Below, piece after piece: positions 36,499-47,377 of a DNA stretch of 64,000 nt. The stretch's first letter is position 1, and each line of letters opens with the position of its first letter. Source of the stretch: Paraburkholderia ginsengiterrae (GTDB lineage: Bacteria; Pseudomonadota; Gammaproteobacteria; Burkholderiales; Burkholderiaceae); contig NZ_LXKA01000110.1 of the NCBI RefSeq assembly GCF_001645125.1, positions 434,001 through 498,000 of the forward strand. The letters run 5' to 3'. The translations under genes and the position numbers were made by a program. The notes beneath the pieces are model-generated. The model worked only from the letters and a program-made list of their open reading frames with translations. It searched no databases and was not told the DNA's origin.

Positions 36499-37509
36499 AT
36501 GTTCCGCTTTGTTTTGCGCCGCATTGGCATGGTGATTCCGACCTTCATCGGCATCACGATCCTTGCGTTTGCGCTGATTCACCTGATCCCGGGCGACCCC
36601 ATCGAAGTCATGATGGGCGAGCGCGGCGTCGAGCCCGCCATGCACGCCGCGGCGATGCACCGGCTCGGGCTCGACGAACCTCTGCCGATGCAGTACGTCC
36701 ACTACATCGGTCGCGCGATGCACGGCGACCTCGGCACCTCGATCATCACCAACACCAGCGTGATGGGCGAATTCCTCGCACGTTTCCCCGCTACCGTCGA
36801 ACTGTCGTTCTGCGCGATGCTGTTCGCGCTGATCGTCGGCTTGCCGGCGGGCGTGTTCGCGGCGCTCAGGCGCGGCACGGTGGTCGATCACGGCGTGATG
36901 GGCACGGCCCTGACCGGCTACTCGATGCCGATCTTCTGGTGGGGCTTGATCCTCATCATGGTGTTCTCGGTGAAGCTCGGCTGGACGCCGGTGTCCGGCC
37001 GCATCGCGGTCGAATACGACATTCCGCACGTGACCGGCTTCATGCTGATCGACGCGATGATGTCCACCGACGAAGGCGCGTTCAAGTCCGCGCTGAGCCA
37101 TCTGATCCTGCCGGCCATCGTGCTCGGCACGATTCCGCTGGCGGTCGTCGCGCGCATGACGCGTTCGTCGATGCTCGAAGTGCTGCGTGAGGACTACATC
37201 CGCACCGCGCGCGCGAAGGGCTTGTCGCCGGGGCGCGTGATCGTCGTGCATGCGTTGCGCAATGCGCTGATTCCGGTCGTGACGGTGATCGGCCTGCAGG
37301 TCGGCACGCTGCTCGCCGGCGCGGTGCTGACCGAAACGCTGTTTTCGTGGCCGGGTATCGGCAAATGGCTGATCGACGCGATCGGCCGGCGCGATTATCC
37401 GGTCGTGCAGGGCGGTATCCTGATGATCGCCACCCTGGTGATCGTCGTGAACCTCGTCGTCGATCTGTTGTACGGCGTGCTCAATCCGCGCATTCGCCAT
37501 ACGAGGTAA
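36499..37509 (+). CDS. dppB: dipeptide ABC transporter permease DppB
   Basis: Inner-membrane permease subunit, 336 residues, six transmembrane segments. The family N-terminus (FRFVLRRIGMVIPTFIGITILAF) and the EAA-type loop (REDYIRTARAKGLSPGRVIVVHALRNALIPV) that docks the ATPase are present. Heads dppBCDF. Confidence 0.96.
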   Translation: MFRFVLRRIGMVIPTFIGITILAFALIHLIPGDPIEVMMGERGVEPAMHAAAMHRLGLDEPLPMQYVHYIGRAMHGDLGTSIITNTSVMGEFLARFPATVELSFCAMLFALIVGLPAGVFAALRRGTVVDHGVMGTALTGYSMPIFWWGLILIMVFSVKLGWTPVSGRIAVEYDIPHVTGFMLIDAMMSTDEGAFKSALSHLILPAIVLGTIPLAVVARMTRSSMLEVLREDYIRTARAKGLSPGRVIVVHALRNALIPVVTVIGLQVGTLLAGAVLTETLFSWPGIGKWLIDAIGRRDYPVVQGGILMIATLVIVVNLVVDLLYGVLNPRIRHTR

Positions 37510-37514
37510 TCACG

Positions 37515-38432
37515 ATGGCAGACATCCAAAACACAGTCCCCCAGTCGGTCACGCCTCCCAGCGGCCGCGCTATCGCCGCCCGTGAATTCTGGGCGAATTT
37601 TTCCCGTAACCGTGGCGCGGTCGGTGCCGGCATCATCGTGCTGGTGCTGATTTTCGTCGCGATCTTCGCGCCGTTGATCGCGCCGCACAGCCCGATCGAG
37701 CAGTACCGCGACTCCGTGAAGATTCCGCCGGCATGGCTCGACGGCGGCAACTGGAAGTTCATTCTCGGCACCGACGAAGCGGGCCGCGACATCCTCTCGC
37801 GTCTGATGTACGGCGCGCGCCTGTCGTTCTGGATCGGCTTCGTTTCGGTGGTGCTCGCGCTGATTCCGGGCGTCGTGCTCGGGTTGATCGCGGCATTCTT
37901 CGAGAAGTGGGCCGACACGCCGATCATGCGCATCATGGACGTGCTGCTCGCGCTGCCGTCGCTGCTGCTCGCGGTGGCGGTGGTCGCGATCATCGGTCCG
38001 GGTCTCGTCAACACCATGCTGGCGATCGCGATCGTCGCGTTGCCGGGCTATGTGCGTCTGACGCGCGCGTCGGCACAAGGCGAGTTGCAGAAGGAATACG
38101 TGACGGCTTCGCGCGTGGCGGGCGCCGGCACCTTGCGCCTGATGTTCTCGCAAGTGCTGCCGAACTGCACCGCACCGCTCATCGTGCAGGCTACGCTCGG
38201 TTTTTCGTCGGCGATTCTCGATGCGGCGGCCCTCGGCTTTCTCGGCCTCGGCGTGCAACCGCCGTCGGCGGAGTGGGGTGCGATGCTGGCCTCGGCGCGC
38301 GACTATATCGACAGCGCCTGGTGGATCGTCACCATGCCTGGCTTGTCCATCCTGATCTCGGTGCTCGCCATCAACCTGCTCGGCGACGGGCTGCGCGACG
38401 CACTCGATCCCAAACTGAAAAGGATGGCGTAA
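37515..38432 (+). CDS. dppC: dipeptide ABC transporter permease DppC
   Basis: Second permease subunit, 305 residues. N-terminal cytoplasmic segment and first helix ([24 protein letters not shown]), EAA loop [26 protein letters not shown], and C-terminal [14 protein letters not shown], the family ending. Stop overlaps dppD by one base (TAATG). Confidence 0.96.
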   Translation: MADIQNTVPQSVTPPSGRAIAAREFWANFSRNRGAVGAGIIVLVLIFVAIFAPLIAPHSPIEQYRDSVKIPPAWLDGGNWKFILGTDEAGRDILSRLMYGARLSFWIGFVSVVLALIPGVVLGLIAAFFEKWADTPIMRIMDVLLALPSLLLAVAVVAIIGPGLVNTMLAIAIVALPGYVRLTRASAQGELQKEYVTASRVAGAGTLRLMFSQVLPNCTAPLIVQATLGFSSAILDAAALGFLGLGVQPPSAEWGAMLASARDYIDSAWWIVTMPGLSILISVLAINLLGDGLRDALDPKLKRMA

Positions 38433-39436
38433 TGACCAGCTTATTGACCATCCGCAATCTCGCGGTGAATTTCAGCGGCATGCCCGCTGTCGATCGGATC
38501 AACCTAGATGTCGCGGCGGGCGAAGTCGTCGGCGTGGTCGGCGAATCGGGCTCCGGCAAGAGCGTGACGATGATGGCGCTGATGGGCCTGATCGACGCTC
38601 CGGGCAAAGTGACGGCCGACGAGATCACGTTCAACGGCAAGAATCTGTTGAAGGCATCCGCGAAGGAACGCCGCAAGATCATCGGCAAAGACATCGCGAT
38701 GGTGTTCCAGGACTCGCTCACCAGTCTGAATCCGAGCTACACCGTCGGTTATCAGATCAAGGAAGTGCTGAAGCTGCACGAAGGCTTGCGCGGCAGCGCG
38801 CTGGACAAGCGCGCTCTGGAACTGCTCGATCAGGTCGGCATTCCCGACCCGAAGGGCCGCATCGGCTCGTTCCCGCATCAGATGTCGGGCGGCATGAACC
38901 AGCGCGTGATGATCGCCATGGCGATTGCCTGCAACCCCAAGCTGCTGATCGCCGACGAACCGACCACCGCGCTCGACGTGACGATCCAGGCGCAGATCAT
39001 GGAGTTGCTGATCAAGCTGCAGAAGGAACGCGGCATGGCGCTCGTGCTGATTTCGCACGATCTCGCTGTGGTGTCCGAAGTCGCGCAGCGCGTCGCGGTC
39101 ATGTACGCTGGCGAAGTGATCGAAACCAACCGCGTGCCGGACATCTTCGCGGCTCCGCATCATCCGTACACGGAAGCGTTGCTGGCGGCGATTCCTGAGC
39201 ACAATGTCGGCGCAGTGCGGCTCGCTGCCTTGCCGGGCATGGTGCCGGGGCGCGACGACCGGCCCAAAGGGTGCCTGTTCGCGCCGCGCTGCAAGTACGT
39301 GGTCGACGATTGCATGAAGGCGCGGCCCGATCTCGCGCCGATGCAAGGCCATACCGAGGTGGCGCGCGTGCGCTGCATCAAACCCCTGAACCTGAGCGGC
39401 GACGCCAACGTTCACACCCATGGAGGCGCACGATGA
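38432..39436 (+). CDS. dppD: dipeptide ABC transporter ATP-binding protein DppD
   Basis: Cytoplasmic ATPase subunit, 334 residues. Walker A GESGSGKS at 37-44, ABC signature MSGGMNQR from 151, then Walker [13 protein letters not shown]. The C-terminal oligopeptide/dipeptide transporter extension has [14 protein letters not shown], whose cysteines likely bind an iron-sulfur cluster as in DppD homologues. Overlaps dppF by four bases. Confidence 0.96.
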   Translation: MTSLLTIRNLAVNFSGMPAVDRINLDVAAGEVVGVVGESGSGKSVTMMALMGLIDAPGKVTADEITFNGKNLLKASAKERRKIIGKDIAMVFQDSLTSLNPSYTVGYQIKEVLKLHEGLRGSALDKRALELLDQVGIPDPKGRIGSFPHQMSGGMNQRVMIAMAIACNPKLLIADEPTTALDVTIQAQIMELLIKLQKERGMALVLISHDLAVVSEVAQRVAVMYAGEVIETNRVPDIFAAPHHPYTEALLAAIPEHNVGAVRLAALPGMVPGRDDRPKGCLFAPRCKYVVDDCMKARPDLAPMQGHTEVARVRCIKPLNLSGDANVHTHGGAR

Positions 39437-40452
39437 ACGCAGTACTCGAAACGCGGCGCCAGTCGGACCATGCGGGCGATCACGTGCTGGTCGCCGACCA
39501 GCTCGCGCGGTATTACACGGTCAAGCGCGGCATGTTCGCCCAGGGCACGGTGAAGGCGCTCAATGGTGTCTCGTTCGCGCTCGAGCGCGGCAAGACGCTG
39601 GCGGTGGTCGGTGAATCCGGCTGCGGCAAATCGACGCTCGCCCGTCAGTTGACCATGATCGAAGCGCCCAGCGCGGGCCGCCTGCTGATCGACGGCCAGG
39701 ACGTGGCGGGTGCCGATCACGCGAAGATCGCGGCGCTGCGGCGGCGTGTGCAGATGGTGTTTCAGAACCCGTTTGCCTCGCTGAATCCGCGCAAGACCGT
39801 CGAGCAGACGCTCGGCGAGCCGCTGGCGATCAACACGCAACTGAGCGCCTCCGAGCGCGCCGAACGGATCGCGCACATGATGCGCACCGTCGGCCTGCGT
39901 CCGGAACACGCGAAGCGCTATCCGCATATGTTCTCCGGCGGCCAGCGCCAGCGCGTGGCGATTGCGCGCGCGATGATTCTCGATCCGCAGATCGTGGTCG
40001 CCGACGAGCCCGTGTCGGCGCTCGACGTGTCGATCCAGGCGCAGATCCTGAACCTGTTCATGGATCTCCAGGAGCAGTTCAAGACCAGCTACGTGTTCAT
40101 CTCGCACAACCTCTCGGTGGTGGAGCATATCGCCGACGATGTGATGGTGATGTACTTCGGCGGCGTGGCGGAGCTTGGCGACAAGACGCGGATCTTCTCG
40201 AAGCCGCGGCATCCGTACACGCGCGCGCTGATGTCGGCCACGCCGTCCATCTTCGAAGCGGATCGCACCATCAAGATCAAGCTGCAAGGCGAGATGCCGT
40301 CGCCGCTGAATCCGCCGTCGGGTTGCACGTTCCATCAGCGCTGCCCTTACGCGATCGACCGCTGCCGCAGTGAAGAGCCGAAGCTGCGTGAAGTGGATGG
40401 CCGTCAGGTGTCGTGTCACCGCGCTGAGGAGGTGGGGGACATGGATGCCTGA
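39433..40452 (+). CDS. dppF: dipeptide ABC transporter ATP-binding protein DppF
   Basis: Second ATPase subunit, 339 residues. Walker A GESGCGKS at 60-67, signature FSGGQRQR from 167, Walker [12 protein letters not shown], and C-terminal [14 protein letters not shown] cysteine motif. Start overlaps the dppD stop (ATGA) with GGAGG upstream. Pairs with DppD as a heterodimer. Confidence 0.96.
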   Translation: MNAVLETRRQSDHAGDHVLVADQLARYYTVKRGMFAQGTVKALNGVSFALERGKTLAVVGESGCGKSTLARQLTMIEAPSAGRLLIDGQDVAGADHAKIAALRRRVQMVFQNPFASLNPRKTVEQTLGEPLAINTQLSASERAERIAHMMRTVGLRPEHAKRYPHMFSGGQRQRVAIARAMILDPQIVVADEPVSALDVSIQAQILNLFMDLQEQFKTSYVFISHNLSVVEHIADDVMVMYFGGVAELGDKTRIFSKPRHPYTRALMSATPSIFEADRTIKIKLQGEMPSPLNPPSGCTFHQRCPYAIDRCRSEEPKLREVDGRQVSCHRAEEVGDMDA

Positions 40453-41596
40453 TGTCGTGGCGGCGCGTCGTCTTGCGCGCCGCCCGGGTGATGGCGGCCG
40501 TCGTGCTGCTTTCGCACGGCGCTGGCGGGCGCGCGCACTGACCGGTGCCGCGCTCGTCGTCCTTTGTTCCATGATGTATCCGGGCGCGGGGCCGATCGGC
40601 CTCGCGCACGCCGCCGGCGCGGCCGCGAATGCGCCGGCTCAGGCAGGCCGTCCGGCCTTGCCGGTGCCCAATGTTCCGGCGCCGCCACGCGCCGCCTTGC
40701 CGGGCTTCAAGCCACCAGCCGCCCCGCCGAACACCACGGCGAGCGGTCCGGTGCGCGCGCAACCGGCGCGCATGCCGTTCTATGTCGCGACACGCGGCAC
40801 GACGACCATCTATGTGCTGGGCACACTGCACGTCGGCGACCCCGCCGACTATCCTGCGGGCCAGCCGTTCCGCGCACCGATCCTCGGCGCACTGGCGGCC
40901 TCGCCGACGCTGGCGCTCGAACTTTCACCCGACGAACTGCTCGTCTCACAAGACGATGTCTCGAAGTACGGCGTCTGCCGGCGCGACTGTCTGCCGGGAT
41001 TGCTGCCCGAGCCTTTGTGGCGCAAGCTGGCGCTCCGTCTGCGCGGCAACCCCGCCGCGCTGGATGCCATCAAGAAGATGCGGCCATGGCTCGCTTCGCT
41101 GGTGGTCGAAACCTACGATTCGCTGAGTGCCGGCTTGCAGACCGAGTACGGCACGGAGGCCCAACTCCAGAACGTGTATATCCGCACGCGGGGCAAGATT
41201 GTCGGCCTCGAAACGTTGTCGCAGCAGATGCGGGCGTTCACCGGCCTCACGCTCGCGCAGCAGCGCGAGATGCTGGCGCAGGATCTGGTGCAGACGCCTG
41301 CGGAGAACGTCGAGGATGTGCAGACCTTGCATCGTCTGTGGCGCGTGGGCGACGCCGATGCGATCGACGCCTGGCAGGCTGCGAAAACCGAAAAACTGGC
41401 GCGCGACAAGCGCGTCTCCGATTCGATCGACAACAAGATCGTTTATGAGCGCAACCGGCGCTTCGTGTCGCGGATGCTGCTGATTGCCGCACCGAACAAA
41501 CCCGTGTTCGTGGCAATCGGCGCGTTGCATCTGGGTGGTCCCAAAGGCGTGTTGCAACTCTTGCGGCAGCACGGGTTTGTGGTGGAATCAGGGTGA
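40445..41596 (+). CDS. TraB/GumN-family protein
   Basis: 383 residues. A basic N-terminus, a hydrophobic signal-like segment (about 30-55), an Ala/Pro linker, then the TraB/GumN domain with YVLGTLHVGDPADYP and C-terminal IGALHLGGPKGVLQLLRQHGF; the two spaced His-containing GxLHxG motifs define the family. Relatives are thought to be metal-dependent, TIKI-like proteases, but activity here is unproven. It overlaps dppF by eight bases and has GGGGGA before the ATG, so it is coupled to the transporter. Likely periplasmic or membrane-anchored. Confidence 0.85.
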   Translation: MPDVVAARRLARRPGDGGRRAAFARRWRARALTGAALVVLCSMMYPGAGPIGLAHAAGAAANAPAQAGRPALPVPNVPAPPRAALPGFKPPAAPPNTTASGPVRAQPARMPFYVATRGTTTIYVLGTLHVGDPADYPAGQPFRAPILGALAASPTLALELSPDELLVSQDDVSKYGVCRRDCLPGLLPEPLWRKLALRLRGNPAALDAIKKMRPWLASLVVETYDSLSAGLQTEYGTEAQLQNVYIRTRGKIVGLETLSQQMRAFTGLTLAQQREMLAQDLVQTPAENVEDVQTLHRLWRVGDADAIDAWQAAKTEKLARDKRVSDSIDNKIVYERNRRFVSRMLLIAAPNKPVFVAIGALHLGGPKGVLQLLRQHGFVVESG

Positions 41597-41623
41597 GCCA
41601 CCGGCAGCGGCGCAGCGTTGGGC

Positions 41624-43444
41624 TTATGCCCCGCCGTCTTGTAGTGCTGCGCACAGGCGCTCGACCACCGGCGCCCAATCGCCCAGCACCGTCTGACGGA
41701 ACAGCTTCATTCCCGGATACCAGGGCGAGTCGCTGCGCGCTTCCAGCCAGCGCCAATCGGAGTTAGCCGGTAACAGCAGCCACACCGGCTTGCCCAGCGC
41801 GCCCGCCAGGTGCGCAACGCCGGTGTCCACGGCGATCACCAGGTCGAGATTCATGATCAGCGCGGCCGTCTCTTCGAAACTAGTCAGGTCGCCGGTGAAA
41901 TCGTGGGCACGGAAAGCCGCTGGTGCATCGGCCAGCTGCGCATGCGCTGGCCCTTTCTGCAGCGCGTACCAACGGACATTTGGCAACGTGCCTAGCGCGC
42001 TCAGGTCGGCCAGCGCCATCGACCGGTAGCGGTCGTTGCCGAAGGTCGGACTCCCGGCCCATACCAGACCCGCTTTGCGAGCCGGCTGCCCGGACGCTTC
42101 GCCAAGCCGAACCCGCCACGTTTCGATCTTCGCTTGATCGGCGAACATATACGGCAAGTCCGCGGGCACGCTGGCGAGATCCATGCCGATGCACGATGGC
42201 ACGCTCATCATCGGCACCCAGAAATCGTATGCGTCGCCGGATTGACTGCCGGGTTGCCCACTGAACGCGCGATGCACGCCAGGTATGCGTTCGACCAATG
42301 GCAGCAACGGCGCGCGCACAAGGAGATCAACTGTTGCGCCGCGCTGCGCCAGCACACTAGCAAAACGCAGGAACTGGAAATGGTCGCCGAAACCCTGCTC
42401 GCCGACCACCAGCAGACGGCGCCCTTCGAGTGATTCGCCACGCCATTCCGCCACACCCGGCACGGCGAGCGCGTCATAGTCGCTCTTGCGCCAGCGCAGC
42501 GCGAATTCGGCCCAGCCCTGGGCGTAATCGCCACGCTTGAGCAACAGCCACGCGAGATTCTGATGCGCGTCCGCGTAGTGTGGGTCGAGTGCCAGCGCCT
42601 CACGATAGTAGCCTTCCTCTTCGGCCAGCCGACCTTGCGCGCCGAGGGACCCGCCCAGACACACCAGGTGGGTTGGATTCCGTTTGAGCTCGACCGCGCG
42701 CCGGAAATGCGCTTCGGCGCCGCCATAGTCGCCGCCCTTGCCGATCAGACTTCCCAGATTGACGTGCGCCTGCGCGTAATCCGCGCGCAGCGTGAGAGCG
42801 CTTTCGAAACTGGCGATTGCCGCGTCCCGATCCCCTTGCGCGTTGTGCGCATTGCCCGCATTGAAATGCGCTTCGGCCGATGTCGGTTCGAGCGACAGAA
42901 CCTCGCGATAGCACGCCAGTGCCTCGTCGAAACGATCGAGTTTGCTCAACGCGGTACCGAGGTTCAGATGCGCGTCGGCCAGTGCGGGGTTCGCCGCCAG
43001 CGCCAGCCGGTAGTGTTCGATTGCATCCGGCAACGCGCCTTGCGCTTGCAGTGCGACGCCAAAGTTGTTGTGCGCATCGGCGAAGTCGGGCTGGAGTTGC
43101 AGCGCCTGGTCGTAGCAGATCATCGCTTCGTCGAGATGGCCCAGCGCGGCGGCCACGAGCCCGCGGTTGCTCCAGCAGGCGGCGTTGCGGCGATCGAGTT
43201 TGAGCGCACGGCTCATCAGGCTGGCGGCGATATCGTGAGCGCCGCGCTGATAGTGCAGCACGCCGAAGTAGTGCAGCGCGCCCGTATGAGCGGGATCGAG
43301 TGTGAGGGCTTCGCGGTATAAGGGTTCGGCGGCCGCGTACTGACCGGCCTGATGCGCGGCGAGCGCGGCGTCGATCAGTGTGGTGAGGTGGGAGGAGGAC
43401 GCAGAAGCGGCGTGCGCGCCGCGAGGCTGGGAATGCTGTTCCAT
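41624..43444 (-). CDS. TPR-repeat protein with C-terminal glycosyltransferase domain
   Basis: 606 residues. About nine tetratricopeptide repeats fill residues 20-340 (for example AAEPLYREALTLDPAHTGAL and DEAMICYDQALQLQPDFADA). A C-terminal GT9/GT41-like region follows (LLVVGEQGFGDHFQFLRF ... AVDTGVAHLAGALGKPVWLLLP). This resembles O-GlcNAc-transferase-like proteins and glycosyltransferases that modify flagellin or surface proteins. The flagellar locus is 20 kb away, so a link is only possible. ATG 43444 has a weak GGA upstream. Confidence 0.85.
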   Translation of the reverse strand: MEQHSQPRGAHAASASSSHLTTLIDAALAAHQAGQYAAAEPLYREALTLDPAHTGALHYFGVLHYQRGAHDIAASLMSRALKLDRRNAACWSNRGLVAAALGHLDEAMICYDQALQLQPDFADAHNNFGVALQAQGALPDAIEHYRLALAANPALADAHLNLGTALSKLDRFDEALACYREVLSLEPTSAEAHFNAGNAHNAQGDRDAAIASFESALTLRADYAQAHVNLGSLIGKGGDYGGAEAHFRRAVELKRNPTHLVCLGGSLGAQGRLAEEEGYYREALALDPHYADAHQNLAWLLLKRGDYAQGWAEFALRWRKSDYDALAVPGVAEWRGESLEGRRLLVVGEQGFGDHFQFLRFASVLAQRGATVDLLVRAPLLPLVERIPGVHRAFSGQPGSQSGDAYDFWVPMMSVPSCIGMDLASVPADLPYMFADQAKIETWRVRLGEASGQPARKAGLVWAGSPTFGNDRYRSMALADLSALGTLPNVRWYALQKGPAHAQLADAPAAFRAHDFTGDLTSFEETAALIMNLDLVIAVDTGVAHLAGALGKPVWLLLPANSDWRWLEARSDSPWYPGMKLFRQTVLGDWAPVVERLCAALQDGGA

Positions 43445-43596
43445 GGAGATCCGCGGGAGAGCGTCGGCGGCGCATGCGGCACGCACCGGCGCATGTGGAT
43501 GGGAGACCGTTCAGCATCGTAGGGTCGCCCCCCATTTCCCGACGATCGGACGCATCCTATTTCGGTTGCGTATTCGCCGCGCAGAGAGTCCTTTTC

Positions 43597-43633
43597 ACCG
43601 ACGTATCGCAGAGATTTCTCGCGACACGTCGGT
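43597..43633. repeat. near-palindromic hairpin downstream of DUF979 gene
   Basis: ACCGACGT (43597-43604) and ACGTCGGT (43626-43633) frame further partial pairing; a smaller TGTCG..CGACA hairpin follows at 43637-43650. No T-tract. It lies in the 215-base gap between two minus-strand genes and could end the DUF979 transcript or regulate the TPR gene. Confidence 0.5.
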
Positions 43634-43659
43634 GTCTGTCGACTGCGACAGTAAGAGTC

Positions 43660-44616
43660 CTATAGAAACATAAGAAAATTCAGCAACAAGATGTTCACCA
43701 CCAGCAAGGTCAGGGCAGTGGGTATCTGAACCTTGATCACCGCGTTTTTGTCCGGCAGTTCCAGCAGCGCGGCCGGCACCATGTTGAAGTTCGCGGCCAT
43801 CGGCGTCATCAGCGTGCCGCAGTAGCCGGAGAACATGCCGATCGCGACCATTACCGCCGGGTTGCCGTGAAAGACGCCCACCAGAATCGGCACGCCGACT
43901 CCGCCTGTCATCACCGGGAAGGCGGCGAAACCATTGCCCATCACCATGGTAAAAAGCGCCATGCCGATGCAGTACACGGCCACCGCGATGAACCGGTAGT
44001 CGAGGCTGATGTAAGCCGTGGTGACGTGCGCGACCGCCTTGCCGAAGCCCGCGTCGGAGAATACGAGGCCGAGCATGCCGAGCATCTGCGGCAACACCGC
44101 GGCCCATGACAAGGCATCGACCAGCCGCCGTGCTTCCTTCATCGACTGGCCGACGGTGTCACGCGTCAGCACGCAGGCAATCGCGAGCGCGATCACGCAG
44201 CCGATGCCGAAACCGATCAGCGTGACGTTGGCCTTCTCGATCAGCGGCAGGCCGCCGAAGATCAGGTGACTCGCCGACAGCGTGATGATCACGGTGACGA
44301 CGGGAATCGTCAGCGCGGGCACGAACAGCTTGTTGCGAAGACGCGCGGCGCTGGCTTTGCGCGCTTCCAGCGACAGCACCTTCGGTTTACCGGCGGTCAC
44401 CCCGCCGAAGCCGGCGATCAGCGCCATCACGATCACCAGCACGCCGACCACCGACGGCGGCAGCTTGTCGCCGATCAGGAAGATCAGTGCGTAGAGAATC
44501 CAGAATCCGCCGGCGGTGAAACGGCGCGGGTGGTCCTTGTCCGTAGCAATCATGCCGCCGATGATCAGCAGCACCACGCCCAGCAGCCAGAACAGATAGT
44601 TGATCGTGAACGTCAT
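43660..44616 (-). CDS. DUF979 family subunit of probable 5-oxoproline transporter
   Basis: 318 residues, about nine to ten hydrophobic segments, an integral membrane protein. As I recall, DUF969/DUF979 pairs have been assigned as a two-part 5-oxoproline transporter from mutant fitness data; the position here, last in a pxp operon, supports that. Start overlaps the DUF969 stop by four bases (ATGA). Confidence 0.85.
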   Translation of the reverse strand: MTFTINYLFWLLGVVLLIIGGMIATDKDHPRRFTAGGFWILYALIFLIGDKLPPSVVGVLVIVMALIAGFGGVTAGKPKVLSLEARKASAARLRNKLFVPALTIPVVTVIITLSASHLIFGGLPLIEKANVTLIGFGIGCVIALAIACVLTRDTVGQSMKEARRLVDALSWAAVLPQMLGMLGLVFSDAGFGKAVAHVTTAYISLDYRFIAVAVYCIGMALFTMVMGNGFAAFPVMTGGVGVPILVGVFHGNPAVMVAIGMFSGYCGTLMTPMAANFNMVPAALLELPDKNAVIKVQIPTALTLLVVNILLLNFLMFL

Positions 44617-45362
44617 GCTTTGTCTCCTGCGGCGGATTGCGTGGGCGATACCGCGGCACCGGCGGACGTGGCGTTGCCGCGCAGTTCGCGCTCAAGCTTC
44701 CGGTCGAGCAGATAGAGGCGGAACCCGTGAATGATGAACGCGCTGATCGCAGTCGGAATGCCCCACACGGCCACGTGAATCGGCTCGACGATGATGCCCG
44801 CCTCTTTCAGGAACGTGGTCATCAGTACGATTGCGCCGAACGCGACGAAGATGTCCTCGCCGAAGAAGAGGCCGACGTTATCGGTCGCCGCGGAGAATGC
44901 GCGCAATTTGAAACGCACCGCGTCGCTGATCTTGCCGAAGCGGGTTTCGGTCGCGCCTTCCGCCATCGGCGCAATCAGCGGACGCACCATCTGCGGATGG
45001 CCGCCGAGTCCGGTCAGCCCGACTGCCGCGGTCAGTTCGCGCACCAGCAGATAGACGATCAGCAGGCGTCCGGCGGTCGCGGCCTTGATGCCGGCGATCC
45101 ACGCTTGCGCGCGTTCGCGCAGGCCATGCCGTTCGAGCAGGCCGATCACGGCAAGCGGCAGCAGAATGATCAGCGGGATATTGCGGGTCTTGATGAAGCC
45201 GGTGCCGATTTCGGCAAGAATTTTTTCAGGCGGGAAGTGCGCGGCCAGGCCGGTGACGATCGCGGCGACGGCCACGATCAGCATCGGATTGAACCGCAGT
45301 AAAAAGCCGACGATGATGACGGCCACGCCAATGAGCGGCCATAGACTGACGGTTGTCTGCAT
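44613..45362 (-). CDS. DUF969 family subunit of probable 5-oxoproline transporter
   Basis: 249 residues with several transmembrane helices and a conserved central motif (VGLTGLGGHPQMVRPLIAPM). The ATG at 45362 is preferred over a start eight codons upstream because GGAG lies six bases before it. Pairs with DUF979, 190 bases downstream of pxpA in the same direction. Confidence 0.85.
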   Translation of the reverse strand: MQTTVSLWPLIGVAVIIVGFLLRFNPMLIVAVAAIVTGLAAHFPPEKILAEIGTGFIKTRNIPLIILLPLAVIGLLERHGLRERAQAWIAGIKAATAGRLLIVYLLVRELTAAVGLTGLGGHPQMVRPLIAPMAEGATETRFGKISDAVRFKLRAFSAATDNVGLFFGEDIFVAFGAIVLMTTFLKEAGIIVEPIHVAVWGIPTAISAFIIHGFRLYLLDRKLERELRGNATSAGAAVSPTQSAAGDKA

Positions 45363-45552
45363 CTGGGTCTCCAAACAGGATTTCAACCTTGCCGCTTGTG
45401 GCGGCTAACGTGGGCCGGCGCGTGGTGGTCCATGCGCCGGTTTGCCTTGCTGCCACGGCTCTTGATGGCCGCGTTGCTTCGTCTACTGCTTCAAGCGCTG
45501 ATTCGTGCTTTGCTGCGTGCTTTGCGCTGCGTTTGCCGCCTGGCCGGCCTGC

Positions 45553-46305
45553 TCAGGCTCGCGTCGCACCGGCCGCGTGAACTTCGATGCCGGCGTCCTT
45601 CAGCGCCCCGCGAATGCGCCGCGCGAACGCGAGCGCATGCGGACCGTCGCCGTGTAGGCAGATGGTTTGCGCGTTGAGCGGCACCCATTGACCGTCCACG
45701 GCCTGTACGCGCTGTTCGCGAACCATCGCGAGCGTGCGCCTGAGCACTTCGTCTTCGTCGTCGAGCAGGGCGCCGGGCTCTTTGCGCGGCACCAGCGAAC
45801 CGTCGGCGCGATAGCCGCGATCGGCGAACACTTCCTCGATGGCAATCAGGCCCGCGTTGCGCGCGGCCGTCACGAGACCGCTGTTGGCGAGCGCGAACAC
45901 CGCCACTGAAGGGTCGAAATCGTGGACGGCCGAGACGATGGCGTCGGCGATCTTGCTGTCGCGCGCGGCCTGGTTGTACAGCGCGCCGTGCGGCTTGACG
46001 TGCGCGATACGGCCGCCTTCGGCCTGGGCAATCGCCGACAGCGCGCCAAGCTGGTACAGCACGCCCGCGTAAATTTCATTGACCGGCAGATCCATTTCCT
46101 TGCGGCCGAAATTCTGCGGATCGTTAAAGCTCGGATGCGCGCCGATCGACACGCCTTTCTGCACGGCCCAGCGCACGCAGTCGCGCATTGCGCTGGCGCC
46201 GCCTGCGTGCCAGCCGCACGCGATATTGGCCGAGCTGACGAGGTCGAGCAGCGCTTCGTCGGATCCGCAGCCTTCGCCGAGGTCGGCGTTCAAATCGATT
46301 TCCAT
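45553..46305 (-). CDS. pxpA: 5-oxoprolinase subunit PxpA (LamB/YcsF family)
   Basis: Part of the ATP-dependent PxpABC enzyme that opens 5-oxoproline (pyroglutamate) to glutamate. 250 residues, typical. It starts with [10 protein letters not shown] and has [11 protein letters not shown] and KPHGALYNQ, the family's metal/active-site motifs. AGAGGA lies upstream of the ATG. Follows pxpC after 19 bases. Confidence 0.95.
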   Translation of the reverse strand: MEIDLNADLGEGCGSDEALLDLVSSANIACGWHAGGASAMRDCVRWAVQKGVSIGAHPSFNDPQNFGRKEMDLPVNEIYAGVLYQLGALSAIAQAEGGRIAHVKPHGALYNQAARDSKIADAIVSAVHDFDPSVAVFALANSGLVTAARNAGLIAIEEVFADRGYRADGSLVPRKEPGALLDDEDEVLRRTLAMVREQRVQAVDGQWVPLNAQTICLHGDGPHALAFARRIRGALKDAGIEVHAAGATRA

Positions 46306-46324
46306 GGTGTTCCTCTGCTTTGTG

Positions 46325-47377
46325 TTACAGCGCCGCGACGGCCAGTTGGCTCGCGCAGCGTTCTTCATGCATGGCGATCGCGGCGTCGATCTGCCGCAAA
46401 TACGTGCGTTCTTCCAGTAAAGCCTGACGCGCCTCGTAAGGCGTCGTGGGGATAAAGCGGACGGCCGCGTTCAGGCGCACCTGCCCGAGCTTCCAGAGAT
46501 CGGCCTGGATCACGGAGCCGATCTTCGGATAGCCGCCGGTGGTCTGAGCGTCGCTCAGCAGCACGATCGGCTGGCCGTTTGGCGGCACCTGAATCGTGCC
46601 CGGCAGGACCGCGTGCGAGAGCAGGTCGGTTTTCTGGGTGCGTTTGAGCTCTGCGCCGGCAAGGCGGTAGCCCATGCGATTGCTGTTCGGCGTGACGAGC
46701 CATTCGTCTGACCAGAACGACTCGTGGGCCTCCTTGGTGAAGCTTTCGTATTCCGGGCCGGGCAGTACGCGGATCGGCACGGCCCACGGCACCCCGGACG
46801 GATGGCGGCCACGCCGCAGCGGCTCGTGAACCAGCACGAACTTGCACCACGCGGGCGCCTTCACGCCGAACTCCGGCGCCTCGGGCGTAAATCCGGCATG
46901 GCCGCGCTGCGGCGGCGCGCCGACCGGCAGGCGGTCGCCGTCGCGCAGCGCCCGGCCGCCGAGTCCGCCGAAGTGGCCGGCGAGATCGGTGCTGCGCGAG
47001 CCGAGCATCGGCAACACGTCGATGCCGCCTGCCACGCACACATAGCCACGCATGCCGCGTTTGGCCGCATTCAGCACCAGTTCCTGGCCGGCCTGCACCG
47101 GCAGGCTCCACCATGAATAGACGGGTTTGCCGTCGAGCGTCGCGCCAAACTCGGTACCGGTGATGGACACCCGCGTCGCGCGCAGAAAGCGCAGCACCGT
47201 CGGGCCGAAGGTGATTTCCAGACCGGCCGCGTCGGGCCGGTTGCCGACCAGCCGGTTGCCGACTTCGAGCGACAGACGGTCGAGCGCGCCACCCATCGCG
47301 ATACCGAGATGCCGGTAGCCGTGGCGGCCGAGATCCTGAATCGTGGTCAGCAGACCGGCGCGAATCACATCGATCAT
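46325..47377 (-). CDS. pxpC: 5-oxoprolinase subunit PxpC (biotin-dependent carboxyltransferase-like)
   Basis: 350 residues, KipA/AHS2 family. N-terminal [20 protein letters not shown] and [13 protein letters not shown] near the end are the family landmarks. Start overlaps the pxpB stop by four bases. PxpB and PxpC act as the kinase-like half of 5-oxoprolinase. Confidence 0.94.
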   Translation of the reverse strand: MIDVIRAGLLTTIQDLGRHGYRHLGIAMGGALDRLSLEVGNRLVGNRPDAAGLEITFGPTVLRFLRATRVSITGTEFGATLDGKPVYSWWSLPVQAGQELVLNAAKRGMRGYVCVAGGIDVLPMLGSRSTDLAGHFGGLGGRALRDGDRLPVGAPPQRGHAGFTPEAPEFGVKAPAWCKFVLVHEPLRRGRHPSGVPWAVPIRVLPGPEYESFTKEAHESFWSDEWLVTPNSNRMGYRLAGAELKRTQKTDLLSHAVLPGTIQVPPNGQPIVLLSDAQTTGGYPKIGSVIQADLWKLGQVRLNAAVRFIPTTPYEARQALLEERTYLRQIDAAIAMHEERCASQLAVAAL